DNA of 34,801 nt from Collinsella aerofaciens. Lineage in GTDB: Bacteria; Actinomycetota; Coriobacteriia; Coriobacteriales; Coriobacteriaceae. Below, in pieces: positions 7,112 to 15,767 of the stretch. The notes beneath the pieces are model-generated. The model had not been told where the DNA came from. It worked only from the letters and a program-made list of their open reading frames with translations, and made no database searches. Both the position numbers and the translations under genes were made by a program. Within the stretch, counting starts at the first letter, position 1. Every line of letters starts with the position of its first letter. The stretch is taken from positions 1 to 34,801 of the forward strand of contig NZ_JAQLEM010000025.1 of assembly GCF_028209885.1 (NCBI RefSeq), in the 5' to 3' direction.

Positions 7112-8872
7112 TTATGCCTCGAGGTTTTCCTCGATCCAGGCGACGGCACCCTTGGGATCCTTAGTGAGGTCGATGTACTGTTTGCCCTTGGGCGACAGCA
7201 GCGTGATGCCCAGGCGGTCGGTGTCGGCCTTCATCTCGTTGTAATAGGTGCGAACCTGCGGAGCCAGGACGATGACGTTGTACTGGTCCATGATGGCGTA
7301 GTGGCTGCCGTAGGCACCGGCGTTGGCGGTAATGTCGATGCCCAGCTCGTCAGCGCCTTCCTTAAGCGCGTTGGCGAGCAGTGCAGAGGTGCCGGCGCCA
7401 GCGCACAGAACCAGAACCCTCAGATCCTTGCCCTTAAGGGCGGACGGAGCTGCGGAGGCCTCGGTGGCAGAAGCGGTCTCGACAACAGGAGCCTCAACGG
7501 CGGGGGCGGCAGCGGTCTTGACGGCCTTGGTCTCCTCGGCCTCTTCTTCGGCCAGGGTCTCGGCCTCCTGCTTGCACAGGACGTTGTCGTAGGCCTTGCA
7601 GAACGGGTAGTAGATCAAGAAGTCAACGACCAGCAGGACGACAACCAGGACCAGAGAGATCGGCTGGAAGTTGGTGTCGATGAAGGTGCCGATCGGTCCG
7701 GGGAGTGCCCACGGCATGGCATAGATAAAGCCGTTCATGCCCAAAAAGTCGATGAAGAACTTACCAATGAGGACGTTGGCCACGGGGGCAAACAGGAACG
7801 GGATCAGGAAGTACGGGTTGAGGATGATGGGCGCGGCGAACAGCAGCGGCTCGTTGACGGCGAACATCACGGGCACGACAGAGGCTTTGCCGACGGCCTT
7901 GAGCTGCTTGGAGCGCATAAAGAGCAGGAAGATGATCGGGACAATGAACGTGGCGCCGGTGCCGCCGAGTTCGCCGATGTAGTTACCGAAGTTTTCGGTC
8001 AGGGCGAGGGCGGGGTGACCGCCGGCCTGCAGCGTGGCGAGGTTGGTGGTGATGTTGCCAAACAGCGCGGCGTTGAGGGCAGGCTTAACGACCGAGGGGC
8101 CGTGGATGCCCATGAACCAGAACAGCGGGATCATGAACCAGATGAGGGCGAGGCCGGCGTAGGAATCGGCAGCGGCGAACAGCGGGCTCACCAGCGTGGA
8201 GATGACGTTGGCAAACGGGACGGCCAAGCAGGTGCGGCAGATAACGTCGATGACGGCGACAAACAGGATGGAGAAGCTGAAGGCGAAGATGTCGCGGAAG
8301 TTCTGGGCGATGGCGCCGGGGACTTCTTTGGGCAGCTTGATGGTGATGTCTCGCTTAATGCAGAAGGCATAGATGTTGACCGTGGCAAATGCGGCGACAA
8401 AGGAGCTCAGCAGGCCCTTGGTGCCCATGTTGTCGGTAAAGAACACCGAGACATCGGCGCCGTCGATCTTGGCACTCGTCTGGGTAACGGCCAAGATGAG
8501 CATAGCGCACATGGCGGCGACCATGGTGCTCGTGGCGTTGATGGCCTTGCCGGCAGGCATGCGGCGGTTCTTGGAGCCGGTCAGCGCGCTTGCGGTGGTG
8601 CCGGCGACCATGATGCCCACGACGCCCATCGTGAAGTTGTAAACCTTGTTGCAGAAGTTCACGACGTCGACGTTCCACCAGTCGGGCAGCGTAAAGCCGC
8701 CGACCGTGGCGACAACGCCCGGCAGGGTCGAAATAAGCAGGAAGACAGAAGAAGACAGGATGATGGGCATTGCTGCCAAAAAGCCGTCTTTAATGGCCTG
8801 AAGGTAGATGTTCTTAGAGACCTTGTCGAAGTACGGCTGACCTTTCTCCAAGAACTTAACGATCGATTCCAT
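7112..8872 (-). CDS. lacE: PTS lactose/cellobiose-family EIICB transporter, module 2
   Basis: A 586-residue fused EIICB of the LacE type. The EIIC domain (about residues 1-430) carries MGIHGPSVVKPA and NEPLLFAAP. The Ala/Glu-rich linker is followed by EIIB from about residue 480 with VLVLCAGAGTSALLANAL and a phosphorylatable Cys near 490. By eye it is closer to module 1 than to module 3. The extra segment TVGGFTLPDWWNVDVV after the first helices is not in module 1. ATG at 8872 has GAGGAG upstream. It is the second gene of an operon behind lacG2, the reverse of the order in modules 1 and 3. No EIIA lies nearby. Confidence 0.9.
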   Translation of the reverse strand: MESIVKFLEKGQPYFDKVSKNIYLQAIKDGFLAAMPIILSSSVFLLISTLPGVVATVGGFTLPDWWNVDVVNFCNKVYNFTMGVVGIMVAGTTASALTGSKNRRMPAGKAINATSTMVAAMCAMLILAVTQTSAKIDGADVSVFFTDNMGTKGLLSSFVAAFATVNIYAFCIKRDITIKLPKEVPGAIAQNFRDIFAFSFSILFVAVIDVICRTCLAVPFANVISTLVSPLFAAADSYAGLALIWFMIPLFWFMGIHGPSVVKPALNAALFGNITTNLATLQAGGHPALALTENFGNYIGELGGTGATFIVPIIFLLFMRSKQLKAVGKASVVPVMFAVNEPLLFAAPIILNPYFLIPFLFAPVANVLIGKFFIDFLGMNGFIYAMPWALPGPIGTFIDTNFQPISLVLVVVLLVVDFLIYYPFCKAYDNVLCKQEAETLAEEEAEETKAVKTAAAPAVEAPVVETASATEASAAPSALKGKDLRVLVLCAGAGTSALLANALKEGADELGIDITANAGAYGSHYAIMDQYNVIVLAPQVRTYYNEMKADTDRLGITLLSPKGKQYIDLTKDPKGAVAWIEENLEA

Positions 8873-8980
8873 AGTTCACGCTCCTCTTTGCATGAAATCT
8901 TAATGGCATGGACGTTGAAAACCTATATGGTCTCCCGCTTGCTAAAAGCCCGGGTGCAGGCGGGGTCGGTCCCAGGGGGA

Positions 8981-9028
8981 GAGAGGGGAGCGGCTGGGTT
9001 TGTATCGCATAGGGCCGCTCCCTTCTCG
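8981..9028 (-). other. Intercistronic hairpin between lacG2 and lacE2
   Basis: About 14-bp arms (gagaggggagcggc and gccgctcccttctc) enclose a loop of about 20 bases in the 176-bp gap between lacG2 and lacE2. There is no U-run. It probably modulates the relative amounts of enzyme and transporter by mRNA processing or partial termination (inference). Nothing else is visible in the gap. Confidence 0.5.
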
Positions 9029-9048
9029 GGGGAAAGCGAGGCGATGCG

Positions 9049-10497
9049 CTACTGCGCGTCCGCCATAGTGTCGGCGAGCTCCTTGTACCAGAGTGCCGAC
9101 TGCTTGATGTAGCGTTTTTGCGTGTCGAAGTCGATGTAGAACAGGCCGTAGCGCTTGTTATAGCCATTGGCCCACGAGAACTGGTCCTGCAGGCTCCAGA
9201 TAAAGTAGCCCTGGACGTCGACGCCCTCGGCGCGCGCCTGGAGCACCTTCTCCATGTGCTGGTCGACAAAGTCGATGCGCTCGGGATCGGCGACGATGCC
9301 GTTTGCGTCGGGCTCGGGGTCCTTGTGGCCCAGGCCGTTTTCGGTGATATAGATGACGGGGAGGTTGGGATAGGTGGCGCTGATGTGCTTGAGCGTGTCG
9401 TAGAGGCCTTGCGGGTAGATGAGCCAATCCCAGTCGGTGGTGGGGATACCCGGCATATCGACCTGCTGCCCGACGCCCTTAAACTTAAAGCACGAGGTGC
9501 CCTTGTCTCCGGTGCCGTTAAAGCTGTTGGTGGACTCGCCATCGTAGGCGGCGATAAACGCCGACTGATAGTAGTTGAGGCCGAACATATCGTTGCGGGG
9601 CGCCGCCTTGGCGAGCTCCTCCATGTCGCTGTCCTCAACCGTAAGTGTGGCGTTGTTGGAACGCAGAATCTCGTTGATGAGTGAGAGGGTGCGCGCGGAG
9701 TAGTGACCCAGGAAGGCGCCGTCCATGATGAAGTCGGTGTAGAAGGCGTTGTACAGGTCGGCGGCGTGCTGGTCGGCGGGCGAGTCGGTGGCAGGATATG
9801 CCGGCGTCAGGACGTTGACCATGCCAATGCGTCCGCCCAGGTGCTCGGTCTCGTCAAGATCCTTATACAGGTTGACGGCGCGGGCGTGGGCAACGAGCTC
9901 GTTGTGCTGGCTCTGGATGCCGCTCGTCACATCAAAGTGATGGTTGGGCGGGAAGTTGCCTTGGATGTATTGGGAGTGCGAGAGGCTGATGAGCTCGTTG
10001 ATGGTGAACCAATTTTTGACCTCGCGGAACTCGCGGAAGCAGAACTCGGCATAGCGCACATAGGCGTCGACGGTCTTGCGGTTGAGCCAGTCACCCTGGT
10101 TGAACAGGGCGGCGGGGGAGTCAAAGTGATGCAGGGACACATAGGGCTCGACGCCATACTTTTTGCAGCAGGCGAACAGCTCGTGGTAGTGCTTAACGCC
10201 CTCGGAGAGGGGTTCGGCATCGTCGCCGTTGGGGAAGATGCGGGTCCAGGCGATGGACACACGAATGGCGTTGAGTCCATGCTCGGCAGAAAGGCGGATA
10301 TCCTCCTCGTAGCGGTTGTAGAAATCACTGGCCGGGTCGGGCAAAAAGCGACCCTGGGCGACAAGGTAATCGTCCCACATGGTCTTACCCTTGCCTGCCA
10401 CCTTCGTGGAACCTTCCGTTTGGTACGCGGCGGTTGCGGCGCCCCAAACAAAGCCCTTCGGCAGCTGCTGTACGCGGTTTAGCAAAGACATATGCAT
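9049..10497 (-). CDS. lacG: 6-phospho-beta-galactosidase-like GH1 glycosidase, module 2
   Basis: A 482-residue GH1 enzyme. Acid/base Glu168 sits in TINE and nucleophile Glu386 in ITENG. The phosphate pocket SWANGYNKRYG gives Ser441, Lys448 and Tyr450, with the galacto-type Trp442. It is the most diverged of the three: TKVAGKGKTMWDDYLV replaces the TRTHGKGKV segment of the others, and the aglycone-side loops differ, for example INELISLSHSQYIQG after the acid/base. Different loops suggest a different disaccharide or glycan substrate. Two starts are close, ATG 10497 and ATG 10491; GAGAGGG upstream fits the second slightly better. It leads the operon and lies divergent from lacI2. Confidence 0.85.
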   Translation of the reverse strand: MHMSLLNRVQQLPKGFVWGAATAAYQTEGSTKVAGKGKTMWDDYLVAQGRFLPDPASDFYNRYEEDIRLSAEHGLNAIRVSIAWTRIFPNGDDAEPLSEGVKHYHELFACCKKYGVEPYVSLHHFDSPAALFNQGDWLNRKTVDAYVRYAEFCFREFREVKNWFTINELISLSHSQYIQGNFPPNHHFDVTSGIQSQHNELVAHARAVNLYKDLDETEHLGGRIGMVNVLTPAYPATDSPADQHAADLYNAFYTDFIMDGAFLGHYSARTLSLINEILRSNNATLTVEDSDMEELAKAAPRNDMFGLNYYQSAFIAAYDGESTNSFNGTGDKGTSCFKFKGVGQQVDMPGIPTTDWDWLIYPQGLYDTLKHISATYPNLPVIYITENGLGHKDPEPDANGIVADPERIDFVDQHMEKVLQARAEGVDVQGYFIWSLQDQFSWANGYNKRYGLFYIDFDTQKRYIKQSALWYKELADTMADAQ

Positions 10498-10514
10498 ACA
10501 CCCTCTCGTCTCGC

Positions 10515-10526
10515 TGTTCGATATTG
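10515..10526 (+). promoter_or_regulatory. 12-mer TGTTCGATATTG upstream of lacG2
   Basis: An exact copy of a 12-mer that also occurs upstream of lacF (16801-16812) and, inverted, between deoR and the aldolase (28773-28784). The role is unknown. Confidence 0.4.
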
Positions 10527-10610
10527 TGCGTTTGCGCTCAGGAGGCTCCCTGGTTAGCGTTCAGCGGTGAAAAAGCCCGATAAACACTATCTTAAAATGA
10601 TTAGAACCAA

Positions 10611-10650
10611 AATGAGCACGTGAACATTTGACAATGAGCACGTTAACATC
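10611..10650. promoter_or_regulatory. Two LacI2 operators, 22 bp apart
   Basis: aatgagcacgtgaacattt (10611-10629) and aatgagcacgttaacatc (10633-10650) are near copies starting 22 bp apart, so they face the same side of the helix. They have the central CG of LacI-family sites and lie on the lacG2 side of the divergent region. Confidence 0.75.
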
Positions 10651-10694
10651 CGGCTGGGATGTATAGAAACAAAACAACTTCAAACAGCCGCGAA

Positions 10695-10719
10695 CGGTTG
10701 TATTTGTTCGGTAAGCGGT
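10695..10719 (-). promoter_or_regulatory. 21-bp-spaced ACCG direct repeat upstream of lacG2/lacI2
   Basis: CGGT cores at 10695 (GAACGGT) and 10716 (GGTAAGCGGT), exactly 21 bp apart, lie just before the lacI2 -35 hexamer. Same layout as at lacE1, galK, lacF and lacA. Confidence 0.65.
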
Positions 10720-10724
10720 TTTGA

Positions 10725-10783
10725 TTGACAGAAGTTTTCATGTTGTGGTATATGGCTCGGGTATCATGAGCACGTTATCAATG
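10725..10783 (+). promoter_or_regulatory. lacI2 promoter with operator over the start region
   Basis: TTGACA (10725-10730) and GTATAT (10748-10753) are 17 bp apart. A third LacI2 operator, catgagcacgttatcaat, begins at 10765 where the transcript would start. This predicts direct self-repression. Confidence 0.6.
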
Positions 10784-10832
10784 TATGTACGATGCGCCAT
10801 GGGCGCGGGGAATAGTTGGGAAGCAGGTTAGC

Positions 10833-11870
10833 GTGGAAGGCATGGATCAGCAGACAAGGAATGGTCGTTCGGCGAGCGCGGCAGAGGTTGCGGCGCTCGC
10901 TGGCGTGAGCCGCCAGACTGTGTCTCGCGTGGTCAACGGTATGCCCAACGTGACGGAAAAGACGCGCAAGCGTGTGCTGGCCGCCATGGAAGAGCTGGGC
11001 TTTCGTCCCAATTTTGCTGGAGCGGCGTTGCGCGGCGGGTCGTATCGTTCTATTGGCCTGTGCATGTACAACATCACACGTGTCGGTAACCTGGCGACGC
11101 TCGAGGGTATCATGCAAGCGGCGCGCGAGCACGATTTTGCCGTCACTATGATCGAGATGGGCGGCGACAAGCCCTATGCACTTGCCGATGCCTCGCGCCG
11201 CATGGTCGAGCGACCCGTCGACGGTATGATTCTCAACATGAACCGCATGGCTCCCGATTTTGAGGAGTTTGTTCCCCAGCCGGGAGTGCGAACGGTCATC
11301 CTGTCCATGTATGCGCATCCGCGCTGCACGACGATCGACTCCGACCAGTATGGTTCGTGCGAGCTGTTGACCAATTATCTGCTGGAACATGGTCACTCGA
11401 ATATGCGGTTTGTGGCGGGTCCGGAAAACTCGATTTCCTCACGTTTTCGTGAGGCCGGTTGGCGCGATACGCTGGGTCGTGCTCATGTCGATGCCGCTCC
11501 GATGCTGCGTGGCGATTGGAGTGCGGACAGTGGGTACGCCATGGGCGAGCGGATTGCGGCCGAGGTGCTTGCCGGCGGGTCGCAGGCGCCGACTGCCGTG
11601 CTTGCGGCAAATGACCAGATGGCGCTGGGCGTTATCGCCGCGCTCGAGAACGCGGGCCTGTCCGTGCCCGACGACGTGAGCGTGGTTGGTATCGACGACG
11701 CACTCGAGGGACTTGTTCCTCACAATCGGCTGACGACGCTGCGATTTGATTTGCGCGGTGTCGGTAAGCTTGCGTTTGAGGCGGCGATTGGAGAGAGCTC
11801 GTCTATCGAGGCGATTCATGTGCCGAGCACGCTGGTCGAACGCTCGACTGTTAGGGACATACGGGGTTAG
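10833..11870 (+). CDS. LacI-family transcriptional regulator 2
   Basis: A 345-residue LacI/GalR regulator from GTG 10833, with AGG five bases upstream; ATG 10842 has its purines too close. The helix-turn-helix is ASAAEVAALAGVSRQTVSRVVNG, with Arg-Gln at the two specificity positions. The ligand domain contains SYRSIGLCMYNITRVGN, DGMILNMNRMAPDFEEF and DDALEGLVPHNRLTTLRFD, ending LVERSTVRDIRG. It is divergent from lacG2-lacE2, with three candidate operators in the shared region. It probably controls module 2 and itself. The inducer is not known. Confidence 0.9.
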   Translation: MEGMDQQTRNGRSASAAEVAALAGVSRQTVSRVVNGMPNVTEKTRKRVLAAMEELGFRPNFAGAALRGGSYRSIGLCMYNITRVGNLATLEGIMQAAREHDFAVTMIEMGGDKPYALADASRRMVERPVDGMILNMNRMAPDFEEFVPQPGVRTVILSMYAHPRCTTIDSDQYGSCELLTNYLLEHGHSNMRFVAGPENSISSRFREAGWRDTLGRAHVDAAPMLRGDWSADSGYAMGERIAAEVLAGGSQAPTAVLAANDQMALGVIAALENAGLSVPDDVSVVGIDDALEGLVPHNRLTTLRFDLRGVGKLAFEAAIGESSSIEAIHVPSTLVERSTVRDIRG

Positions 11871-11885
11871 GTCCTACTCCGTTTG

Positions 11886-12021
11886 TCTCGATTTGTAACA
11901 GGTAGACGGTCAAAAGCGGGCTACGTGTTACAGATTTAGATTCTTCGGAAAGAGCAATCCTGTTCGTCTCAATCTGTAACAGCTAGGACCAAAAAACTCG
12001 GCTAGATGTTACAGATCGAGA
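11886..12021. repeat. Array C: four alternating copies of the 15-bp motif
   Basis: Copies begin at 11886, 11926 (inverted), 11967 and 12007 (inverted), 40-41 bp apart. They lie between convergent lacI2 and lacG3, 15 bp after the lacI2 stop. Arms and spacing match arrays A and B. Confidence 0.88.
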
Positions 12022-12040
12022 CAAACGGCTCCCGACCAGC

Positions 12041-12091
12041 CCAAAAACAAAAAGACCGGGGGCGGCGCGCCGTGTGACGTGCCGCCCCCGG
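12041..12091 (-). terminator. Terminator of the lacE3-lacG3 operon
   Basis: An 11-bp GC stem, CCGGGGGCGGC with GCCGCCCCCGG (12057-12067 and 12081-12091), is followed on the minus strand by a U-rich tract CTTTTTGTTTTTGG, like the lacG1 terminator. Confidence 0.9.
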
Positions 12092-12137
12092 CTGAGAAAT
12101 GGGGACAGGTTGTGTGAGCGGGCAACCCCGCCAGCCA

Positions 12138-13577
12138 CTAGTCCAGACGACGGGTCTGCGCCACGTGCTTGTACCAGTAGGCGCTTGCCTTGGGCGTGCG
12201 CTTCTGGGTTTCAAAGTCAACGTAAAAGAAGCCGTAACGCTTGTTGTAGCCATTGGTCCAGGAGAACTGATCCTGCAGGCTCCACAGGAAGTAGCCGCCC
12301 ACGTTGACGCCCACCTCCATGGCCTTGAGCAGCCAACGCAGGTGCTGCTCGATGTAGTCGATGCGCGGCTGGTCGTCCACAAAACCGTCCTTGTAGGGGT
12401 CCTTGTAGCCCATGCCGTTCTCGGTGATGAAAATCTGCTTGTAGTTGGGGTAGCGCTGCTTAATGTAGACGAGCAGATCGAACAGGCCCTCGGGATAGAT
12501 GATCCAGTCCCAGTCGGTGGTGGGGATGCCAGGCTTGTTCACATGCTCGCCAATACCCTTAACGCGCCAGCGGCCAGTGCCCTTCTCGCCCGTACCGTTG
12601 TGGTGCAGGTCGTTCTCGCCGTCGTAAGCCTTCAAGAAGCGGCACTGGTAGTTGTTAACGCCCAGGTAGTCGTTGTAGAGCGCGGCCTCGCGCATGATTT
12701 CCAGATCCTCGTCTAGGATCTCGATGGTGCCGCCCGAGACGGCAGCCAGGCGGTTGGCGCACTCGAGGGTGTCGGGCGCATAGTCGCCGCGGAAGGTGGC
12801 GTCGAGCAAGAGCTGGTTTTGCAGCACGTGCTCGTTGTTGGCGGCTTTGATGTCGGCGGGGTCGTTCTCGTTGAGCGGGTACTTAAACTCCAGCGACTGG
12901 ATGACGCCGATTTTGCCCTTAAAGCCGCCGTTGTGGAAGGCCAGCACGGCCTTGGCGTGGGCGAGCATCATGTTGTGCTCGCACTGGAAGGCCTCGGCCA
13001 GATGCGCCTTGACGCCACCGGGGAAGGTGCCCTCGATGTAGGTGTTGGAGGCGTCGGCCCAGATCTCGTTAAAGGTGAACCAGTAGGTCACCTGGTCGGC
13101 GTACTCCTTAAAGCAGAAGGTGGCAAAGTCCACAAAGGCGTCGATGGTCTCGCGGTTGAGGAAGTCGCCCTTCTCAAAGAGGGGAAGCGGCGTGTCAAAG
13201 TGATGCAGCGTGACGAACGGCTCAACGTGGTGCTTGTGGCACTCGGCGAAGAGATCGTGGTAGAACTGGACGCCCTCGGGGTTGATTTCGCCGGTGCCGT
13301 TGGGGAAGATGCGGCTCCAGGCGATGGAGAGGCGAATGCCGTTGATGCCGAACTCCTCGCACAGCTCCAGGTCGACGGGGTACTGGTTGTAGAAGTCCGA
13401 AGCGGGATCGGGGGAGAAGCGCCCCTGGGCCTCCAGAAAGTCGTCCCAGGCAACCTTGCCCTTACCGTGAGTGCGGGTCTCGCCCTCTACCTGGTAGGCA
13501 GCGGTGGCGCCGCCAAAGACAAAGTCCTCGGGAAACTGCGCGGGCGGGTTGGTGACGCTAGCAGGATTAACGGACAT
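12138..13577 (-). CDS. lacG: 6-phospho-beta-galactosidase, module 3
   Basis: A 479-residue GH1 enzyme and the copy that looks most like classical LacG, for example FYHDLFAECHKHHVEPFVT and LHHFDTP. Acid/base Glu171 is in TFNE, nucleophile Glu386 in ITENG, and Ser439, Lys446 and Tyr448 with Trp440 form the galactoside 6-phosphate pocket. It would cleave lactose 6-phosphate to glucose and galactose 6-phosphate, feeding LacAB. It follows the most LacE-like transporter in one operon and is the best candidate for the true lactose enzyme. Relative to paralogue 1 it has an N-terminal extension SVNPASVTNPPAQ. ATG 13577 has only a modest ribosome site (GGATCATC). Confidence 0.88.
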   Translation of the reverse strand: MSVNPASVTNPPAQFPEDFVFGGATAAYQVEGETRTHGKGKVAWDDFLEAQGRFSPDPASDFYNQYPVDLELCEEFGINGIRLSIAWSRIFPNGTGEINPEGVQFYHDLFAECHKHHVEPFVTLHHFDTPLPLFEKGDFLNRETIDAFVDFATFCFKEYADQVTYWFTFNEIWADASNTYIEGTFPGGVKAHLAEAFQCEHNMMLAHAKAVLAFHNGGFKGKIGVIQSLEFKYPLNENDPADIKAANNEHVLQNQLLLDATFRGDYAPDTLECANRLAAVSGGTIEILDEDLEIMREAALYNDYLGVNNYQCRFLKAYDGENDLHHNGTGEKGTGRWRVKGIGEHVNKPGIPTTDWDWIIYPEGLFDLLVYIKQRYPNYKQIFITENGMGYKDPYKDGFVDDQPRIDYIEQHLRWLLKAMEVGVNVGGYFLWSLQDQFSWTNGYNKRYGFFYVDFETQKRTPKASAYWYKHVAQTRRLD

Positions 13578-13597
13578 GATGATCCAATCGTCTAAAT

Positions 13598-13632
13598 CGA
13601 AGGGCCAGCCGGTCTTGGATGGTCGGCTGGCC
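13598..13632 (-). other. Intercistronic hairpin between lacE3 and lacG3
   Basis: Arms AGGGCCAGCCG and CGGCTGGCCCT enclose about 11 bases and fill most of the 66-bp gap. The U-run is weak (TCGATTTAG), so it is better read as an attenuator or mRNA-end protector than as a full terminator. The gap also lacks room for another element. Confidence 0.6.
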
Positions 13633-13643
13633 CTGGGCGTTAC

Positions 13644-15410
13644 TTACTTCGAAAGTTGCTCACTCACGAAGGCGAGAGACTTATCGCCGTTCTGGGAGAG
13701 CTCGATGTACTGCTTGCCACGGCAGGCGACGCACTTGTTGCCCACGCGCTCGCAGTCCTTTTGCAGGTCGGCCAGGTAGCTGGCGGCCTGCGGGGCCAGG
13801 ACGACCAGGTCAAAGTCGGGGAGCATGTCGACATGGTTGCCATAGGCCTCGGCAGCGGTTTCAAGATCGATGCCGCGCTCCTTGGCAGCCTTGGCCAGTG
13901 CGTTGGCGAGCAGGCCCGAGGTTCCGCCGCCCTGGCAGAGCACGAGCACGCGCTTGCCGTTGAGGTCGCTGGCGGCTGTAGCTTCTGTGGTGGCAGCGGC
14001 GGGGGCGTCGGACTTCACGGCCTCGGCAGCAGCGCCGGCGGCAACGCTCTTGGCGTCAGCCTTGCCCTGGAAGGCATCGTTGAGCTTGGCGGCCTTCTCG
14101 GCGTTCTTGGCGTCGAGCTCCTCCTGGGAGATCTCGGCCTCCTCGGCGCACTTCTGGGCGTCATAGGCACGGAAGAACGGATAGTACAGGGCAAAGTCGA
14201 CGACCAGGATGATGGCGAGCATCACAAAGGCGAGCGGCTGGAAGCCCAGGCCCATGATGGTGCCGATGGGGCCGGGGACGGTCCAAGGCAGGGTGTACAT
14301 AAAGCCGTTCATGCCCAAGAAGTCGATAAAGATCTTGAGGATCCAGATGTTGGCGATCGGGGCAAAGACAAACGGGACAAAGAAGACGGGGTTGAGCACG
14401 ATGGGCGCGGCGAACAGCAGCGGCTCGTTGACGGCAAAGCAGACGGGGACGATGGCGGCCTTACCGACGGCGCGCATCTCCTGAGACTTGGCCAGGAAGC
14501 AGAACATAAAGACCAGGACGAGCGTGGCGCCGGTGCCGCCCATGCAGACGACGAAGTACTGGGCACCCTGGGTCAGGACAGCAGAAGCGTGCTGACCAGC
14601 CTGGAACGCAGCCAGGTTGTCGGTCATGTTGGCAACGAGGGCGGCGGCGATGGCGGGCTCGACGATTGAGGGGCCGTGGACGCCCACGAACCAGAACAGG
14701 CTCATGGCGCCGTAGATCACAGCGAGGCCGATGTAGCCATCGGCAGCGGTGAACAGGGGCTGGAACACCTGGATGACGCCTTGGGCAAAGCAGAAGCCAA
14801 AAGCAGCGCGGAAGACGATGTCAAAGACCCAAAAGACGGTGATGCAGACGGAGAAGGGGATGATGTCCTTGAAGGTCTGCGAGATGTTGGGCGGAACCTG
14901 CTCGGGCATCTTGACGGTGATGTTGCGCTTAATGAAGAACTTGTAGATGATGCCGGTCACAAACGCAGCGATGAAGGCGGTCAGCAGGCCCTTGGAACCA
15001 AGGTAGGTGGTGTTGAAGCCGCTGGCGGCGTCCGTGGCGATGGTGTCGCTCGAAAGGAGCAAGAAGCCGATGATGGCCGCGCACATGCATGAGATGAAGT
15101 TGATCTGGTTGTTCTTGGGCAGATCGCGGTTCTGAGCGTCGGCGAAGTGCTTGGCCGTGGTGGCGGCGCAGGCGATGGCCAGGATGCCCATGGAGTAGTT
15201 GTAGCACTTCCACAGGGCGTTGTTGATGTCATCGGGCCAGTAGAAACCCCAGATGTTGGGAACCGAGGCTACCAGGCAGAAGATGGACGAGAAGATGATG
15301 ATGGGGATGACGGAGAAAAAGCCGTCGCGGATCGCCTTGAGGTACTTGTTGCGGGCGATCGCGTTGAAAAAGGGCTGGCCCTTTTCGATGATGGCGATGA
15401 GTTGCTCCAT
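13644..15410 (-). CDS. lacE: PTS lactose-specific EIICB transporter, module 3
   Basis: A 588-residue fused EIICB and the closest of the three to LacE of Staphylococcus and lactococci. Visible matches are PNIWGFYW near residue 50, INFISCMCAAIIGFLLLSSD, PEQVPPNISQTFKDIIPFS, WFVGVHGPSIVEPAIAA and NEPLLFAAP. EIIB begins near residue 481 with VLVLCQGGGTSGLLANAL; the phosphorylated cysteine is about Cys492. The linker is long, charged and Ala-rich. ATG 15410 follows AGGAG. It leads an operon with lacG3 and is divergent from lacI3. The EIIA partner is almost certainly LacF at 16986, just past lacI3. Confidence 0.92.
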   Translation of the reverse strand: MEQLIAIIEKGQPFFNAIARNKYLKAIRDGFFSVIPIIIFSSIFCLVASVPNIWGFYWPDDINNALWKCYNYSMGILAIACAATTAKHFADAQNRDLPKNNQINFISCMCAAIIGFLLLSSDTIATDAASGFNTTYLGSKGLLTAFIAAFVTGIIYKFFIKRNITVKMPEQVPPNISQTFKDIIPFSVCITVFWVFDIVFRAAFGFCFAQGVIQVFQPLFTAADGYIGLAVIYGAMSLFWFVGVHGPSIVEPAIAAALVANMTDNLAAFQAGQHASAVLTQGAQYFVVCMGGTGATLVLVFMFCFLAKSQEMRAVGKAAIVPVCFAVNEPLLFAAPIVLNPVFFVPFVFAPIANIWILKIFIDFLGMNGFMYTLPWTVPGPIGTIMGLGFQPLAFVMLAIILVVDFALYYPFFRAYDAQKCAEEAEISQEELDAKNAEKAAKLNDAFQGKADAKSVAAGAAAEAVKSDAPAAATTEATAASDLNGKRVLVLCQGGGTSGLLANALAKAAKERGIDLETAAEAYGNHVDMLPDFDLVVLAPQAASYLADLQKDCERVGNKCVACRGKQYIELSQNGDKSLAFVSEQLSK

Positions 15411-15467
15411 GCAATGCTCCTAAGAGTCGGTGGGTTAGCAACGATGGTAGCTTTTGGCGTTCGGTTG

Positions 15468-15491
15468 CCAAAATGTTGACGTTGCCATTTT
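15468..15491. promoter_or_regulatory. LacI3 operator, lacE3-proximal
   Basis: ccaaaatgttgacgttgccatttt is an inverted near copy of the site at 15592-15612 and has the central CG of LacI-family operators. It lies 58 bp before the lacE3 start. Confidence 0.7.
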
Positions 15492-15591
15492 GCGACACAA
15501 AAAAAGACGCGAACCGGTGGTTCCTGTGCCTGCGAACCGTCGATTCCTTATACGTAAACGTTTGAGCCGCCCGGTGGCTCTGTGTTTGCGC

Positions 15592-15612
15592 AATGGCAAC
15601 GTTAACATTTGG
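15592..15612. promoter_or_regulatory. LacI3 operator, lacI3-proximal
   Basis: aatggcaacgttaacatttgg matches the inverse of 15468-15491 at nearly every base. The two lie about 124 bp apart, a distance compatible with looping. Confidence 0.7.
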
Positions 15613-15645
15613 GTGCCAAAAGCCGTTTGGGGAAGCAAAAATGTC

Positions 15646-15655
15646 GGTGAACGGT
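15646..15655 (-). promoter_or_regulatory. Half site of the ACCG direct-repeat motif at lacE3/lacI3
   Basis: GGTGAACGGT matches one half of the 21-bp-spaced element found at other lac promoters. The position 21 bp away (15631-15634) reads GGAA, so the second core is missing. Confidence 0.4.
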
Positions 15656-15767
15656 AGGTTTTGGGTGGTGAGCGTATGGTGGGGGAGGCGTTGGATATAC
15701 TTGAAGGCGTTAAAAATGACTGCGTAGGGTGCCACCAATGGCATCGTCGACATAGAAAGATCGACCT

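Noticed and set aside
7043..9112. 689-residue + strand frame
   Set aside because: It is the antisense shadow of lacE2: Gly/Asp/Val-rich, with no known domain. The minus frame has complete PTS signatures.
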